Assembly (NCBI GenBank): GCA_038526275.1 | Contig: JBCBGY010000002.1 | Coordinates: 15,970 to 79,969 of the forward strand | DNA length: 64,000 nucleotides | DNA from: 188UL27-1 sp038526275 | Lineage (GTDB): Bacteria; Pseudomonadota; Alphaproteobacteria; Rhodobacterales; Rhodobacteraceae | Direction: 5' to 3' | Shown here: piece after piece, positions 50,748 through 59,151 of the stretch | Layout of the letters: each line of letters begins with the position of its first letter | Numbering within the stretch: position 1 is the first letter of the stretch | Made by a program: the position numbers and the translations under genes | The notes under the pieces: model-generated | The model's database searches: none | What the model saw: only the letters and a program-made list of their open reading frames with translations | What the model was told of the DNA's origin: nothing

Positions 50748-50977
50748 GGCATATTCCTTATCCTTCCCTGACGATGGGCCGAATTGCCGTGCGATCAACC
50801 GAAAATCGACCGGCGCAACCTCTTTCCTTCGGCAAAATCCGTCTCGCTGGCGCAAATCGTATGAGCAACTGCCTGATATTTGCTCGTTCGGTTCAAACTT
50901 AGATCCGATTGCGGAACTCTAGACTGGCCCCTCGTTTCAAGCCTTCTACAGTCTCGCCGGGTAGCTCGGGGGATGAT

Positions 50978-51673
50978 ATGCGTTCTTTTCTAGTCAGTTT
51001 GATTATGGCCAGTATAGCGACGATGGGTGCCGCCAATGAGGCAGACTTTGAAGATCGCGTGCGCCAGTTCATTCTGGAGAATCCCGAGATCATCCTTGAG
51101 GCCTTAACGATTCTGTCCGAACGGGAAGAGCGCGCCGCAATGACCGCGCGCATTGCTGAATTTCCAGAGCTTTTCGATGAACCAGCCGTTTTTGGAATAG
51201 GACCGGTAAATGCGGATCTGCGGGTCATCGAATTCTTCGACTACAAGTGTCTGCCGTGCAAAGCGATCCATCCCGCTCTGGTGGCGTTCGTCGAAGAAAC
51301 CCCTGGCGTGAGGATCGAGATGCGGCACTTGCCTATTCTGACGCCAGGCTCCGAGCGGGCAGCGCGCTTCGCTTTGGCCGTTCGATCCGTCGCAGGCGAG
51401 GATGCCCACAATCGCGTGCATGATCAGCTTTGGGAGGTCAAAGGCCCCTTGAACACAAACGCATTTGCCAAGATCGCAGAGGCGGAGGGCCTGGATATGG
51501 CGGCCATCGAAGTGGCCATGGATAGCGATGCCATAACCGATCGGATCACGTACAACCGCGATGCCGCCATTTCCCTCGAAATTCTTGGAACACCGGCGTT
51601 CGTCACGCCGGACAGTGTCACCTTCGGGCAAGCCGATGTCGGCGCTTTGGCCGACCTCTGGCTCAATCGATAA
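50978..51673 (+). CDS. DsbA-like thiol:disulfide oxidoreductase
   Basis: Periplasmic thioredoxin-fold oxidoreductase of 231 residues. It has a signal peptide (MRSFLVSLIMASIATMGAAN), an N-terminal helical region (EDRVRQFILENPEIILEALTIL) found in Com1/DsbG-like proteins, the thioredoxin-fold active site C91-L-P-C94 in FFDYKCLPCKAI, and the cis-proline loop GTPAFVTPD. I use ATG 50978 because the signal starts there, not the open-frame start 23 codons upstream. It overlaps the convergent ferredoxin reductase gene by 11 bp. It could reduce or oxidise cysteines of the Sco or cytochrome proteins encoded nearby, but that is speculative. Confidence 0.85.
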   Translation: MRSFLVSLIMASIATMGAANEADFEDRVRQFILENPEIILEALTILSEREERAAMTARIAEFPELFDEPAVFGIGPVNADLRVIEFFDYKCLPCKAIHPALVAFVEETPGVRIEMRHLPILTPGSERAARFALAVRSVAGEDAHNRVHDQLWEVKGPLNTNAFAKIAEAEGLDMAAIEVAMDSDAITDRITYNRDAAISLEILGTPAFVTPDSVTFGQADVGALADLWLNR

Positions 51674-52460
51674 AGGCCTTTTCGACCACGAAATGTTTCG
51701 GCTCTGAATTGGCGCCTTCTTCCAGCCCGTGATCCCCACACAGCGCCATAATGTCCTTGTTGAGCGCGAGGTTGCCGCAGATCATCACCCTATCAGTTTC
51801 CGGCGTCCAGGCCGGCAAGTCGAGCGCGTCAAAGAGGCGGCCATCGCGGATGTGATCGCTGATCCGACCCTCGCAATCCGACGGCTCCCGCGTGGTGGTC
51901 GGATAGTAGCTCAGCTTGTCGCCCACCAACTCTCCAATCAACGGATCATCTGGAAGGGCGGCCACGATGCCTGCGCCATAAGCCAGTTCAGCCTTTGTGC
52001 GGCAGGTATGGGCGACAATCACTTGATCGAAACTTTCCCAGGTCTCCGGGTCTCGCAGCAGCGACGCAAACGGAGCGATGCCCGTGCCGGTGCACACCAT
52101 CCATAGGCGTTTCGCGGGCAACAACGCATCGAGAACCAAAGTGCCCACGGGCTTGGGGCGCAAAATGATTTCGTCGCCTTCCTGAATTTTCTGCAAGCGC
52201 GAGGTCAGCGGCCCGTCCGGCACCTTGATCGAATAGAATTCCAACTCATCATCCCAGGACGGCGACGCGATTGAGTATGCCCGGAGCAACGGTTTCCCGT
52301 CGTCTTTCAGAAGACCAATCATCACGAATTCGCCGGACCGAAATCGCAAAGACCGGGGGCGGGTCACCCGGAAAGAAAACAGGGTATCCGTCCAGTGCTT
52401 GACCGAGGTCACGGTTTGGGCGTCAGGTAAAACCTTCGCGGGCTTGGCTTGGACATTCAT
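51663..52460 (-). CDS. fpr: Ferredoxin/flavodoxin-NADP+ reductase
   Basis: Transfers electrons between NADPH and ferredoxin or flavodoxin. The 265-residue protein has the FAD-binding motif LLRAYSIASPSWDDELEFYS, the NADP-binding CTGTGIAPFASLLRDPE, the pyrophosphate region HTCRTKAELAYG, VMICGNLALNKDI and the bacterial-type C-terminus HFVVEKAFID. The subgroup matches Rhodobacter capsulatus and Azotobacter FPR. It is divergent from the DUF971-AprA-like-ferredoxin operon, so it may serve the two-cluster ferredoxin encoded there, though such reductases are also general stress enzymes. Confidence 0.94.
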   Translation of the reverse strand: MNVQAKPAKVLPDAQTVTSVKHWTDTLFSFRVTRPRSLRFRSGEFVMIGLLKDDGKPLLRAYSIASPSWDDELEFYSIKVPDGPLTSRLQKIQEGDEIILRPKPVGTLVLDALLPAKRLWMVCTGTGIAPFASLLRDPETWESFDQVIVAHTCRTKAELAYGAGIVAALPDDPLIGELVGDKLSYYPTTTREPSDCEGRISDHIRDGRLFDALDLPAWTPETDRVMICGNLALNKDIMALCGDHGLEEGANSEPKHFVVEKAFID

Positions 52461-52590
52461 TCGGTAGGCCTCGGCATTTCATATGTGTGCAAGCGAGCTA
52501 TGCCTCAACGATTTCGGCTCGTCCGTCAAGAAATTGCTATTCTGTTGGCTGCCTTGTGGGCAAGAGGGGCCCCAGACGAAGGGGATTTTG

Positions 52591-52878
52591 ATGATCGATA
52601 ACCTTGCTGCAACCGATGATGCACAACATCTGACCGTAACCTGGACAACGGGCGAAGAGAGCGTGCTCTCTGCCGAGATGCTGCGTCAGGAAGCCCGCGA
52701 CGCCTGGTCCATCCGCGAACGGCTGGATCATGGATCGGTGGCCGTGCTGCCCGGAATTCGCATCACCGGGCTGCAGCAGATCGGCAATGGGGTAAATGTC
52801 CATTTTTCAGACGGTCATGAAAAAGCGATCTATCCGTTTCCGTTCCTGCGGGAACTTTCCCAGCGGTTTGACAAGTAA
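52591..52878 (+). CDS. DUF971 protein (gamma-butyrobetaine-hydroxylase-like N-terminal domain)
   Basis: A 95-residue single-domain protein: LTVTWTTGEESVLSAEMLRQEARDA, then GIRITGLQQIGNGVNVHFSDGHEKAIYPFPFLREL, which is the DUF971 pattern including the pairs of residues that bind zinc in longer relatives. DUF971 proteins have been linked to Fe-S cluster biogenesis and are sometimes fused to Mrp/ApbC. I use ATG 52591 with GGGGAT upstream rather than the open-frame start at 52483. It lies 61 nt ahead of a flavoprotein plus 8-cysteine ferredoxin, where an Fe-S maturation role would make sense. Confidence 0.82.
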   Translation: MIDNLAATDDAQHLTVTWTTGEESVLSAEMLRQEARDAWSIRERLDHGSVAVLPGIRITGLQQIGNGVNVHFSDGHEKAIYPFPFLRELSQRFDK

Positions 52879-52939
52879 TTGACATTCCGGCGCTGCGGCG
52901 CAGCGCATTTTGAAATCTAGCCAAACCGAGGGGTTGAGC

Positions 52940-54688
52940 ATGGACGAGATTCTTGACGGTATGACGCAAGTCGATTGCGACATTCTTGTCATCGGCGGTG
53001 GAACAGCCGGACCCATGGCCGCGCTGAAAGCCAAGCGCAAAAATCCGGAAGCCAACGTCGTTTTGCTGGATAAGGCAAACGTCAAGCGTTCTGGTGCAAT
53101 CTCAATGGGGATGGACGGGCTCAACAACTCGGTCATCCCAGGCTATGCCACGCCAGAACAGTATACTAAGGAAATCACCATCGCGAATGACGGGATCTGT
53201 GATCAGGCCGCCGTCTATCGCTATGCGGAGGAATGTTACGGCATCATCCAGGAACTCGACGAATTCGGCATCCGGTTCCAGAAGGACCAGAACGGCGAAT
53301 ATGACGTCAAAAAGGTGCACCATATCGGCACCTATGTTCTGCCGATGCCCAATGGCGACACCGTTAAGAAAGCGTTGTACCGCCAGCTTCGGAAGGCGCG
53401 GATCAACATCGTCAATCGCTACATGGCCACTCGCTTGCTGACAGGCGAGGGCCGGGTGGCAGGCGCCATCTGTGTGAACACGCGTAGTGCCGAGTTTCTG
53501 GTGATGCGGGCCAAGGCGGTTGTTATGGCCCTTGGGGCGGCTGGCCGGTTGGGTCTGCCCACGTCCGGCTACCTGTATGGCACCTACGAGAATGCTTCGA
53601 ATTCCGGCGAGGGCTATGCGATGGCCTATCACGCCGGTGCGGGCCTGGCGAACCTGGAATGTTACCAGATCAATCCGTTGATCAAGGATTATAACGGGCC
53701 ATCCTGCGCCTACGTGGCCGGACCGATGGGCGGCTACACGGCCAATGCCAGCGGTGAGCGATTCATCGAATGCGATTACTGGTCTGGCCAGATGATGCAG
53801 GAATTCTATGACGAGCTTCAAGGCGGCAAAGGGCCGGTGTTTCTGAAGCTCAACCACCTGGCCGAAGAGACGATTTCGGAAATCGAGCGGGTGTTGCACA
53901 TCGTCGAACGGCCCACGCGCGGGCATTTCCACAAAGGGCGGGGCACGGATTACCGCAAACAGATGATCGAGATGCATATCTCGGAGATCGGGTTCTGCTC
54001 AGGCCACTCTGCCAGCGGCGTATTCGTCGACGAACATGCGCGGACGACAATTCCTGGCCTTTATGCGGCAGGCGATATGGCGAACGTGCCGCACAACTAC
54101 ATGCTGGGCGCATTTACCAATGGCGCTTTCGCAGGGCTTGATGCGGCTGATTTTATCGCGGATGTCGATTTCGCCAGCTACGATGAGGGCGAGGTCGAAG
54201 CTGAACGGACACGCGTGTTGGCCCCGACCAAGCGCGAAGACGGTATTCCGCCCAACCAGATCGAATACAAGACCCGTCGTCTGGTAAACGATTACCTGCA
54301 GCCGCCGAAAGTGACCGCCAAGATGGAATTGGCACAGAAGCGGTTCGGCGAAGTGCGCGAAGATATGGAAACCGGCATGTATGCCCGTGATGCGCACGAA
54401 CTGATGCGGGCCATGGAAGCCGCAACCATTCTGGATTGCGCCGAAATGGCCGCCGCCGCGTCGATCTATCGAACCGAAAGCCGCTGGGGCCTTTACCATA
54501 ACCGGGTTGAATATGCCCGGGACGATGAAAACTGGTTCTGCCACACGATCCTGACCAAGGGTGAAGATGGTCTGCCTCAGCACAAGAAGCAGGACGTAAA
54601 GCCCTATGTTGTCGAGATCGGCGATGATGAGAAAGACGCCTACTACAAGCAGCGTGTCGGTGCCACGTCACCTGTGGCTGCGGAGTAA
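52940..54688 (+). CDS. AprA-like flavoprotein (fumarate reductase/APS reductase alpha family)
   Basis: FAD-containing catalytic subunit of unknown reaction. The 582 residues carry the FAD motif ILVIGGGTAGPMAALKAKRK (GGGTAG at 19-24), KRSGAISMGMDGLNNSVIPG, PYVVE-type capping region, and IEMHISEIGFCSGHSASGVF with PGLYAAGDMANVPHNYMLGA (FAD-binding C-terminal part). The histidine-rich KRSGAISMGMDG and GAFTNGAFAG segments resemble APS reductase alpha (AprA) more than fumarate reductase, but it is shorter than classical AprA (about 610-660). A matching AprB-like ferredoxin is next (6-nt gap). No ATP sulfurylase, QmoABC or AprM gene is present, so a true APS reductase is doubtful. GAGG upstream supports ATG 52940. 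Confidence 0.85.
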   Translation: MDEILDGMTQVDCDILVIGGGTAGPMAALKAKRKNPEANVVLLDKANVKRSGAISMGMDGLNNSVIPGYATPEQYTKEITIANDGICDQAAVYRYAEECYGIIQELDEFGIRFQKDQNGEYDVKKVHHIGTYVLPMPNGDTVKKALYRQLRKARINIVNRYMATRLLTGEGRVAGAICVNTRSAEFLVMRAKAVVMALGAAGRLGLPTSGYLYGTYENASNSGEGYAMAYHAGAGLANLECYQINPLIKDYNGPSCAYVAGPMGGYTANASGERFIECDYWSGQMMQEFYDELQGGKGPVFLKLNHLAEETISEIERVLHIVERPTRGHFHKGRGTDYRKQMIEMHISEIGFCSGHSASGVFVDEHARTTIPGLYAAGDMANVPHNYMLGAFTNGAFAGLDAADFIADVDFASYDEGEVEAERTRVLAPTKREDGIPPNQIEYKTRRLVNDYLQPPKVTAKMELAQKRFGEVREDMETGMYARDAHELMRAMEAATILDCAEMAAAASIYRTESRWGLYHNRVEYARDDENWFCHTILTKGEDGLPQHKKQDVKPYVVEIGDDEKDAYYKQRVGATSPVAAE

Positions 54689-54694
54689 TAACGA

Positions 54695-54937
54695 ATGCCT
54701 TTAGCTCAAACCGCCACCACTGTTCCTGTTGTCGTGAATGATGACCTTTGCATCGCTGACAAAGGGTGTACCGTTTGCGTCGATGTCTGCCCGCTGGACG
54801 TTCTGCGGATCGTGGAAAAGGAAGACGGGCGCAAGACGGCCTACATGAAGTACGACGAATGCTGGTACTGCATGCCGTGCGAGGCCGACTGCCCAACCGA
54901 CGCCGTTACCGTCAATCTGCCTTATTTGCTGAAGTGA
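54695..54937 (+). CDS. AprB-like ferredoxin with two [4Fe-4S] clusters
   Basis: Electron-transfer partner of the AprA-like subunit. The 80 residues hold eight cysteines: C19, C25, C28, C32 and C56, C59, C62, C66, i.e. CIADKGCTVCVDVCP and CWYCMPCEADCP, each with the CP end of a [4Fe-4S] ferredoxin. The tryptophan in ECWYCMPC corresponds to ECWECYSC of AprB. Unlike AprB (about 150 residues), it lacks the C-terminal tail that wraps around AprA and ends at LPYLLK, so it is a minimal AprB-type electron carrier. It sits between the flavoprotein and HEAT genes with 6-7 nt gaps. Confidence 0.9.
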   Translation: MPLAQTATTVPVVVNDDLCIADKGCTVCVDVCPLDVLRIVEKEDGRKTAYMKYDECWYCMPCEADCPTDAVTVNLPYLLK

Positions 54938-54944
54938 GGGCGGA

Positions 54945-55898
54945 ATGAGCGGCCTATTCGAAGAGTTTGACGATATCGCAGAGCTTGCCGAGGGGTTGGA
55001 CGATCCGTCGCCGGGCGCGCGGATCATGGCTGTGATCGAACTGGCCGACAATGCCGATCCCGCCGCTATTCCGTACCTGGCTCGCGCGATTGGCGACGAA
55101 GATGCGGGCGTGCGCAAGCAAGCGGCGCAGGCACTGACGGACTTTGACGGGCCGGAAACTGCGGCAGCCTTGGTGACCGCTCTGTCAGATGGTGATCCGG
55201 CGGTCGTATCTGCTGCAGCCGTGAGCCTGACCGAATTGAAGGATCCGGCCGCCGGGGACGCGATCCTGCCGCATCTGAACGAAACGGATACCGTGCGCCT
55301 CGCCGCGCTTCTTGCGGGGATCAAGGAACTGCGGCGGGCCGAAGCGATGGGGCCCGCGATTTCGGCCTTGAAGCATGCGGCACCTGACGTACGGGTCGAA
55401 GCCGTTGGTGTCATCGGATGGCTACAGGACGAAGGGTCTTTACCTGCCTTGCGCGATGCCACGGCTGATCCCGAACCAAAGGTGCGCCGCACGGCTCTCG
55501 CCGCGCTCGGATTTTCCAAGTCGGAACATGCGCAAACAACACTGATCAACGGCCTCGCTGATGCGGAATGGATCGTGCGTGAGGCTGCCGCGGAAACATT
55601 GGCCAAAACCGGTGGATCGTCTTGCGTCAAAGCGCTGCGTAGCGTCTTGGATGACGAATATTGGCAGGTCCGGTTAAAGGCCGTTCGATCCCTTGGAAAA
55701 CTCAAAGCGACCGAAGCCGCGATGGAAATCGCGCCGATGATGGATTTGCCTGTGCCAAACTTGCGCAAGGAATGCGCGGCGGCGCTGGGTGAACTCGCTG
55801 TGCCTGAAACGGCAGAATACCTGAAAAAATACGAAGACGACACCGATCCCGACGTGCGCAAAAACGTACGATGGGCGTTGGAGAAACTCGCAGCCTAA
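54945..55898 (+). CDS. HEAT-repeat protein
   Basis: A 317-residue all-helical solenoid. Some nine roughly 31-residue units are readable, for example PGARIMAVIELADNADPAAI, DEDAGVRKQAAQALTDFDGP, DGDPAVVSAAAVSLTELKDP, DAEWIVREAAAETLAKTGG and DDEYWQVRLKAVRSLGKLKA, as in phycocyanobilin-lyase-like HEAT/PBS proteins. No enzymatic motif. Together with an AprAB-like pair it could be a scaffold or a maturation/assembly factor. It begins 7 nt after the ferredoxin stop and ends just before a strong terminator. Confidence 0.9.
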   Translation: MSGLFEEFDDIAELAEGLDDPSPGARIMAVIELADNADPAAIPYLARAIGDEDAGVRKQAAQALTDFDGPETAAALVTALSDGDPAVVSAAAVSLTELKDPAAGDAILPHLNETDTVRLAALLAGIKELRRAEAMGPAISALKHAAPDVRVEAVGVIGWLQDEGSLPALRDATADPEPKVRRTALAALGFSKSEHAQTTLINGLADAEWIVREAAAETLAKTGGSSCVKALRSVLDDEYWQVRLKAVRSLGKLKATEAAMEIAPMMDLPVPNLRKECAAALGELAVPETAEYLKKYEDDTDPDVRKNVRWALEKLAA

Positions 55899-55925
55899 CA
55901 AAGGCACAATTCAGTTTGGCTTTCG

Positions 55926-55949
55926 CCTTCCCGTCTTTTGGCGGGAAGG
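55926..55949 (+). terminator. Rho-independent terminator after the HEAT gene
   Basis: CCTTCCCG (55926-55933) pairs with CGGGAAGG (55942-55949) across an 8-nt loop and is followed by TTTATTTG. It ends the DUF971-AprA-AprB-HEAT unit. The next 219 bases (to 56168) are AT-rich and presumably hold the promoter of the transporter operon. Confidence 0.75.
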
Positions 55950-56168
55950 TTTATTTGCGGTTAAGCCTTTGAATTTACACATAAATCAGGAAAGTTGATT
56001 CGTTAACAGAACGCTAAGCAGTTAAGCATTCTTGCATTGAAAGTCGATTTTTCGCTCCAAATTTACGCAGCCTCCAAATGTTACCGTAATGAAGGCCCGG
56101 CTTTTCTTTGCGATGGGCAATTCAGCGTTGAACATCAATGCAAATAAACCAACCGGGGAGGCTGTGTT

Positions 56169-57539
56169 ATGACAGCATTCGTAAGGGGCGCCGTGCTGGC
56201 AATGGCAATGGCACCCGTGGCAGGTATTGCCAGTGCAGAGAAGATAAGCATTGCGATTGGTCACCAATCCATGTGCACCGATACCTACACTGCAGGTATC
56301 GTGGTGAAGGAGCTTGAGCTCCTTGAAAAGTATCTGCCCACCGAAGGCAAATATGCCGAGGCAGAATACGACGTCAGCTGGGCCGACTATTCATCGGGCG
56401 GGCCGATCACCAACCAGATGCTGGCCAATAAGCTGAACTTCGGCGTGATGGGGGACTATCCGCTGATCGTGAATGGCGCCAAGTTCCAGGAAACCGACAG
56501 CCTTCGCACGCTCTATGTGGCTGGCACGGGCTACAACTTGAAGGGTTCGGGCAACGCAATCGTCGTCCCTGTCGACAGTGACATGTATTCGATCACCGAT
56601 CTTGTAGACAAAGAAGTGTCCACGCCCGTGGGATCTGCTGCTTGGGGCATGCTGCTCAAGGCCATGCAGGACAACAACATCCCTACCAGCGAATATGTTC
56701 TGAAGAACCAGAGCCCCGCTGTTGGTGCAGCAAACATCGCAGCGGGCAAGATCGACGCGCATTCGGATTTCTGCCCCTGGTCGGAAATCATGGAATTCCG
56801 CGGCACCGGTCGGAAGATCTATGACGGGTCGGAAACTGGCGTTCCATATCTGCACGGCGTCGTCGTGCGCCAGGACTTTGCCGAGGAATATCCGGAGGTT
56901 GTTCAAGCCTTCATCAAGGCTGTTTGGGAAGCGGGCGAGTGGATCCGGGAAGACCCGATGCAGGCCGTGTCTCTGATGGAAGGCTGGACGGGCGTCGAGA
57001 AAGAGGTGCTTTACCTTTACTTCTCCGAAGGCGGCCATCTGACGCTGGAGCCGTCGATCAAGACCGAATGGGTTGACGCGCTGAAGTTCAACCACGGCGT
57101 TCTGGTGAAGGAAAAGGCGATCCCGCCGCTCGATTTCGAAGCCTGGATCACCGAGGACTATATCAAAGCCGCATATTCCGACCTTGGTGTAGATTACGAG
57201 GCTGACAAAGCCGCAATGGTAGACCCCGTGGAAGCCAACAAGGGTTTGCCGATGGAGATCTGGCACGCACGCGATGGTGTAAGTTCTTATCCAAGCCTGC
57301 CGGAATTCCTGGCTGCTGTCGCAGAGATGCAGGGCACCGGGGCCAAGCTGAATGCCACTTACGTCTATGATGTGGAAACCGGTCTGAAGCTCTTTGGCAA
57401 GACCGCGTTCTGGGTCAAGTCCGGTGAAGAATACGCCACCTTCCTGCGAAAAGGTGAGGCGGAAGCATTCGCATCGGCCAATGGCGGCGCACTGATCTCG
57501 TTTGACGAGGCGATTGCCGACTTCGTCTCTGAAGGCTGA
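56169..57539 (+). CDS. NitT/TauT-family ABC transporter substrate-binding protein
   Basis: Periplasmic receptor for a small anion (nitrate, sulfonate, taurine or similar). The 456-residue protein has a signal peptide (MTAFVRGAVLAMAMAPVAGI, cut near ASA), then ISIAIGHQSMCTDTYTAG, VSWADYSSGGPITNQMLANK, LNFGVMGDYPLIVNGAKF and WGMLLKAMQDNNIP, the pattern of SsuA/TauA/NrtA-type receptors. It is about 130 residues longer than TauA because of an enlarged C-terminal lobe. The lone Cys in SMCTDTY and in DFCPWSE may form a bond or bind the ligand. Start supported by GGGGAGG nine bases upstream. A very stable stem-loop follows. Confidence 0.88.
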   Translation: MTAFVRGAVLAMAMAPVAGIASAEKISIAIGHQSMCTDTYTAGIVVKELELLEKYLPTEGKYAEAEYDVSWADYSSGGPITNQMLANKLNFGVMGDYPLIVNGAKFQETDSLRTLYVAGTGYNLKGSGNAIVVPVDSDMYSITDLVDKEVSTPVGSAAWGMLLKAMQDNNIPTSEYVLKNQSPAVGAANIAAGKIDAHSDFCPWSEIMEFRGTGRKIYDGSETGVPYLHGVVVRQDFAEEYPEVVQAFIKAVWEAGEWIREDPMQAVSLMEGWTGVEKEVLYLYFSEGGHLTLEPSIKTEWVDALKFNHGVLVKEKAIPPLDFEAWITEDYIKAAYSDLGVDYEADKAAMVDPVEANKGLPMEIWHARDGVSSYPSLPEFLAAVAEMQGTGAKLNATYVYDVETGLKLFGKTAFWVKSGEEYATFLRKGEAEAFASANGGALISFDEAIADFVSEG

Positions 57540-57561
57540 TCAACACGCAGCAAGCCAGTGG

Positions 57562-57583
57562 GCCGGGGCATCTTTGCCCCGGC
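57562..57583 (+). terminator. Intercistronic stem-loop behind the receptor gene
   Basis: GCCGGGGCA (57562-57570) pairs perfectly with TGCCCCGGC (57575-57583) across a 4-nt loop, followed by TTCTC. It lies between the receptor and permease genes and would give more receptor than permease by stabilisation or partial termination. Confidence 0.65.
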
Positions 57584-57607
57584 TTCTCAGCACGCGAGGG
57601 ATCCTAA

Positions 57608-58495
57608 ATGGAAAGTGCGCTTAGACAAGACATCGCTGAAGATGCCGAAGAAAGCGGTAAGAGTACGGAAAAAGCGATAACTCGCGGCGAAGCAAAGCCG
57701 CAGTTTTCGTTTCCGAAGATAACGCGCCAACAGTGGAACAATGTCGGCATTGTCGCGCTGTCCCTGGCGATCGGCGTTGTCCTTTGGCACCTCGCCACGG
57801 CCTTCAATCTGAATTTCTACATTAACTTTGAAAACGTCCCTTCGCCCTTGCGGGTCTTCACCGCATTTGTCGGCCATATCGGGACAGAGATCTTCTGGAC
57901 CCATATCGGCGTCTCGATGCGGCGGATCCTGATCAGCTACAGCCTTGCGGTGGTGATTGGCATTTCCATCGGCCTGGTCATGGGCCGGTCGCGCGTCGCG
58001 CGGGCCTTCATCATGCCTTACATCGAAGTGGTGCGCCCGATCCCGGCGGTGGCCTGGATCCCGCTGGCGATCCTGATGTGGCCGACCGAAGAAAGCTCCA
58101 TCATCTACATCACCTTCCTGGGTGCCCTTTTCCCCATCGTTTTGAACACGTTGCATGGGGTTGAGCAGACGCCAGAGGTGTTGGTGCGAGCCGTTCAGTC
58201 GCTGGGCGCTTCGCGTTGGGCCGTGTTCCGCCATGTGGTGATCCCGGCGGCTTTGCCTTCCATCGCTGCCGGCCTCGCCATTGGAATGGGGGTCAGTTGG
58301 TTCTCGCTGCTCGCGGGCGAAATCATCTCAGGCCAGTACGGCATCGGCTATTTCACCTGGGATGCTTACAGCCTGATCAATTACCAGGACATCGTCGTCG
58401 GTATGTTGGTCATTGGTTTTCTCGGCACCGCATCCACGGCAGCCGTTAAAGCGATCACCCGCCCGATGCTTAAATGGCAGGAAAGGACACGCTGA
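57608..58495 (+). CDS. NitT/TauT-family ABC transporter permease
   Basis: Membrane channel for the anion importer. The 295-residue protein has an N-terminal soluble stretch of about 45 residues, then six membrane segments (WNNVGIVALSLAIGVVLWHL first). The EAA loop reads VRAVQSLGASRWAVFRHVVI followed by PAALPSIAAGLAIGMG, and RPIPAVAWIPLAILMW is the standard SsuC/TauC signature. Its stop overlaps the next gene start (TGATG). Confidence 0.93.
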   Translation: MESALRQDIAEDAEESGKSTEKAITRGEAKPQFSFPKITRQQWNNVGIVALSLAIGVVLWHLATAFNLNFYINFENVPSPLRVFTAFVGHIGTEIFWTHIGVSMRRILISYSLAVVIGISIGLVMGRSRVARAFIMPYIEVVRPIPAVAWIPLAILMWPTEESSIIYITFLGALFPIVLNTLHGVEQTPEVLVRAVQSLGASRWAVFRHVVIPAALPSIAAGLAIGMGVSWFSLLAGEIISGQYGIGYFTWDAYSLINYQDIVVGMLVIGFLGTASTAAVKAITRPMLKWQERTR

Positions 58496-59151
58496 TGTTT
58501 GCGACCCTTTGGCAAGACATTCGGATGAACTGGCGGAAGATGGTCCTTTATGGCGTTCTCTTCGCCCTGGTGTTCCAGGTTTTCATGATGGTGGCTCTGA
58601 TCGTCCGGTTCCAAGCGTTGCCGAACTATGTGACCGGCTATGACTGGATCGGGAATGTCGCCTGGATCATTCAGTCCACGCCGTCCTGGCGCGACATGGG
58701 CCCGATCATCTGGGAAGAATGGCTGATCGAGATCGGCAGGATGAACTACGACTACGGCACGGGCATTTCGGAATGGAGCCTGAATGTCATTCCATCGCGC
58801 CTGATCGTGCTGTTCGTCTTGGGGGCGACGATCGCCTTGTGCCTGTCGCTGATGAAGCGGGACGAGTGCTCGGCAGGAGCATCGAACACGGTTCGGGCGA
58901 CGACCGGGTTGGGTGCGCTGCTGGTTGCGATGACGAACGCCACCATGAGCTGGGTCGTTTGCTGCGCCACACCCAGCTGGGTCGTGGGCCTTGCCATGCT
59001 GGGCTTGGGCGTTTCGACCTCACTGGCGCTCGAGACGATGGGGCCGCTTCTGTCGGGCACGGGTTTCGGGCTGCTGTTCGCGCTGGTCTTGTACCTGGCT
59101 TGGCGGAAATCGCGGGTTCCGTCTGACATGAAGGGAGCCGTCCATGCTTGA
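58495..59151 (+). CDS. Membrane protein with a cysteine pair, inserted in the ABC operon
   Basis: An unrecognised 218-residue inner-membrane protein. Hydrophobic segments are at about residues 17-38 (MVLYGVLFALVFQVFMMVALIV), 101-122 (SRLIVLFVLGATIALCLSL), 135-175 and 185-205. The third contains VVCCATPSWVVGLAMLGLG, a vicinal Cys-Cys in a membrane helix followed by Pro, as seen in MerT-type metal transporters and some redox membrane proteins. It has no ABC permease EAA loop, so it is not a second permease. It is coupled by TGATG upstream and an 8-bp overlap with the ATPase downstream, hence an obligate member of the system. I start it at ATG 58495. Confidence 0.8.
   Translation: MFATLWQDIRMNWRKMVLYGVLFALVFQVFMMVALIVRFQALPNYVTGYDWIGNVAWIIQSTPSWRDMGPIIWEEWLIEIGRMNYDYGTGISEWSLNVIPSRLIVLFVLGATIALCLSLMKRDECSAGASNTVRATTGLGALLVAMTNATMSWVVCCATPSWVVGLAMLGLGVSTSLALETMGPLLSGTGFGLLFALVLYLAWRKSRVPSDMKGAVHA

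Noticed and set aside
52940..54937. Calling the flavoprotein/ferredoxin pair a genuine dissimilatory APS reductase
   Set aside because: The ferredoxin lacks the AprB C-terminal tail, the flavoprotein is short, and no ATP sulfurylase, Qmo or AprM gene is nearby. Kept as AprAB-like.
56128..56138. TTGAACATCAA as a Crp/Fnr site before the transporter operon
   Set aside because: Half-sites are spaced three bases apart rather than the four-base-spaced 14-bp Fnr or 16-bp Crp arrangement, so it does not fit.
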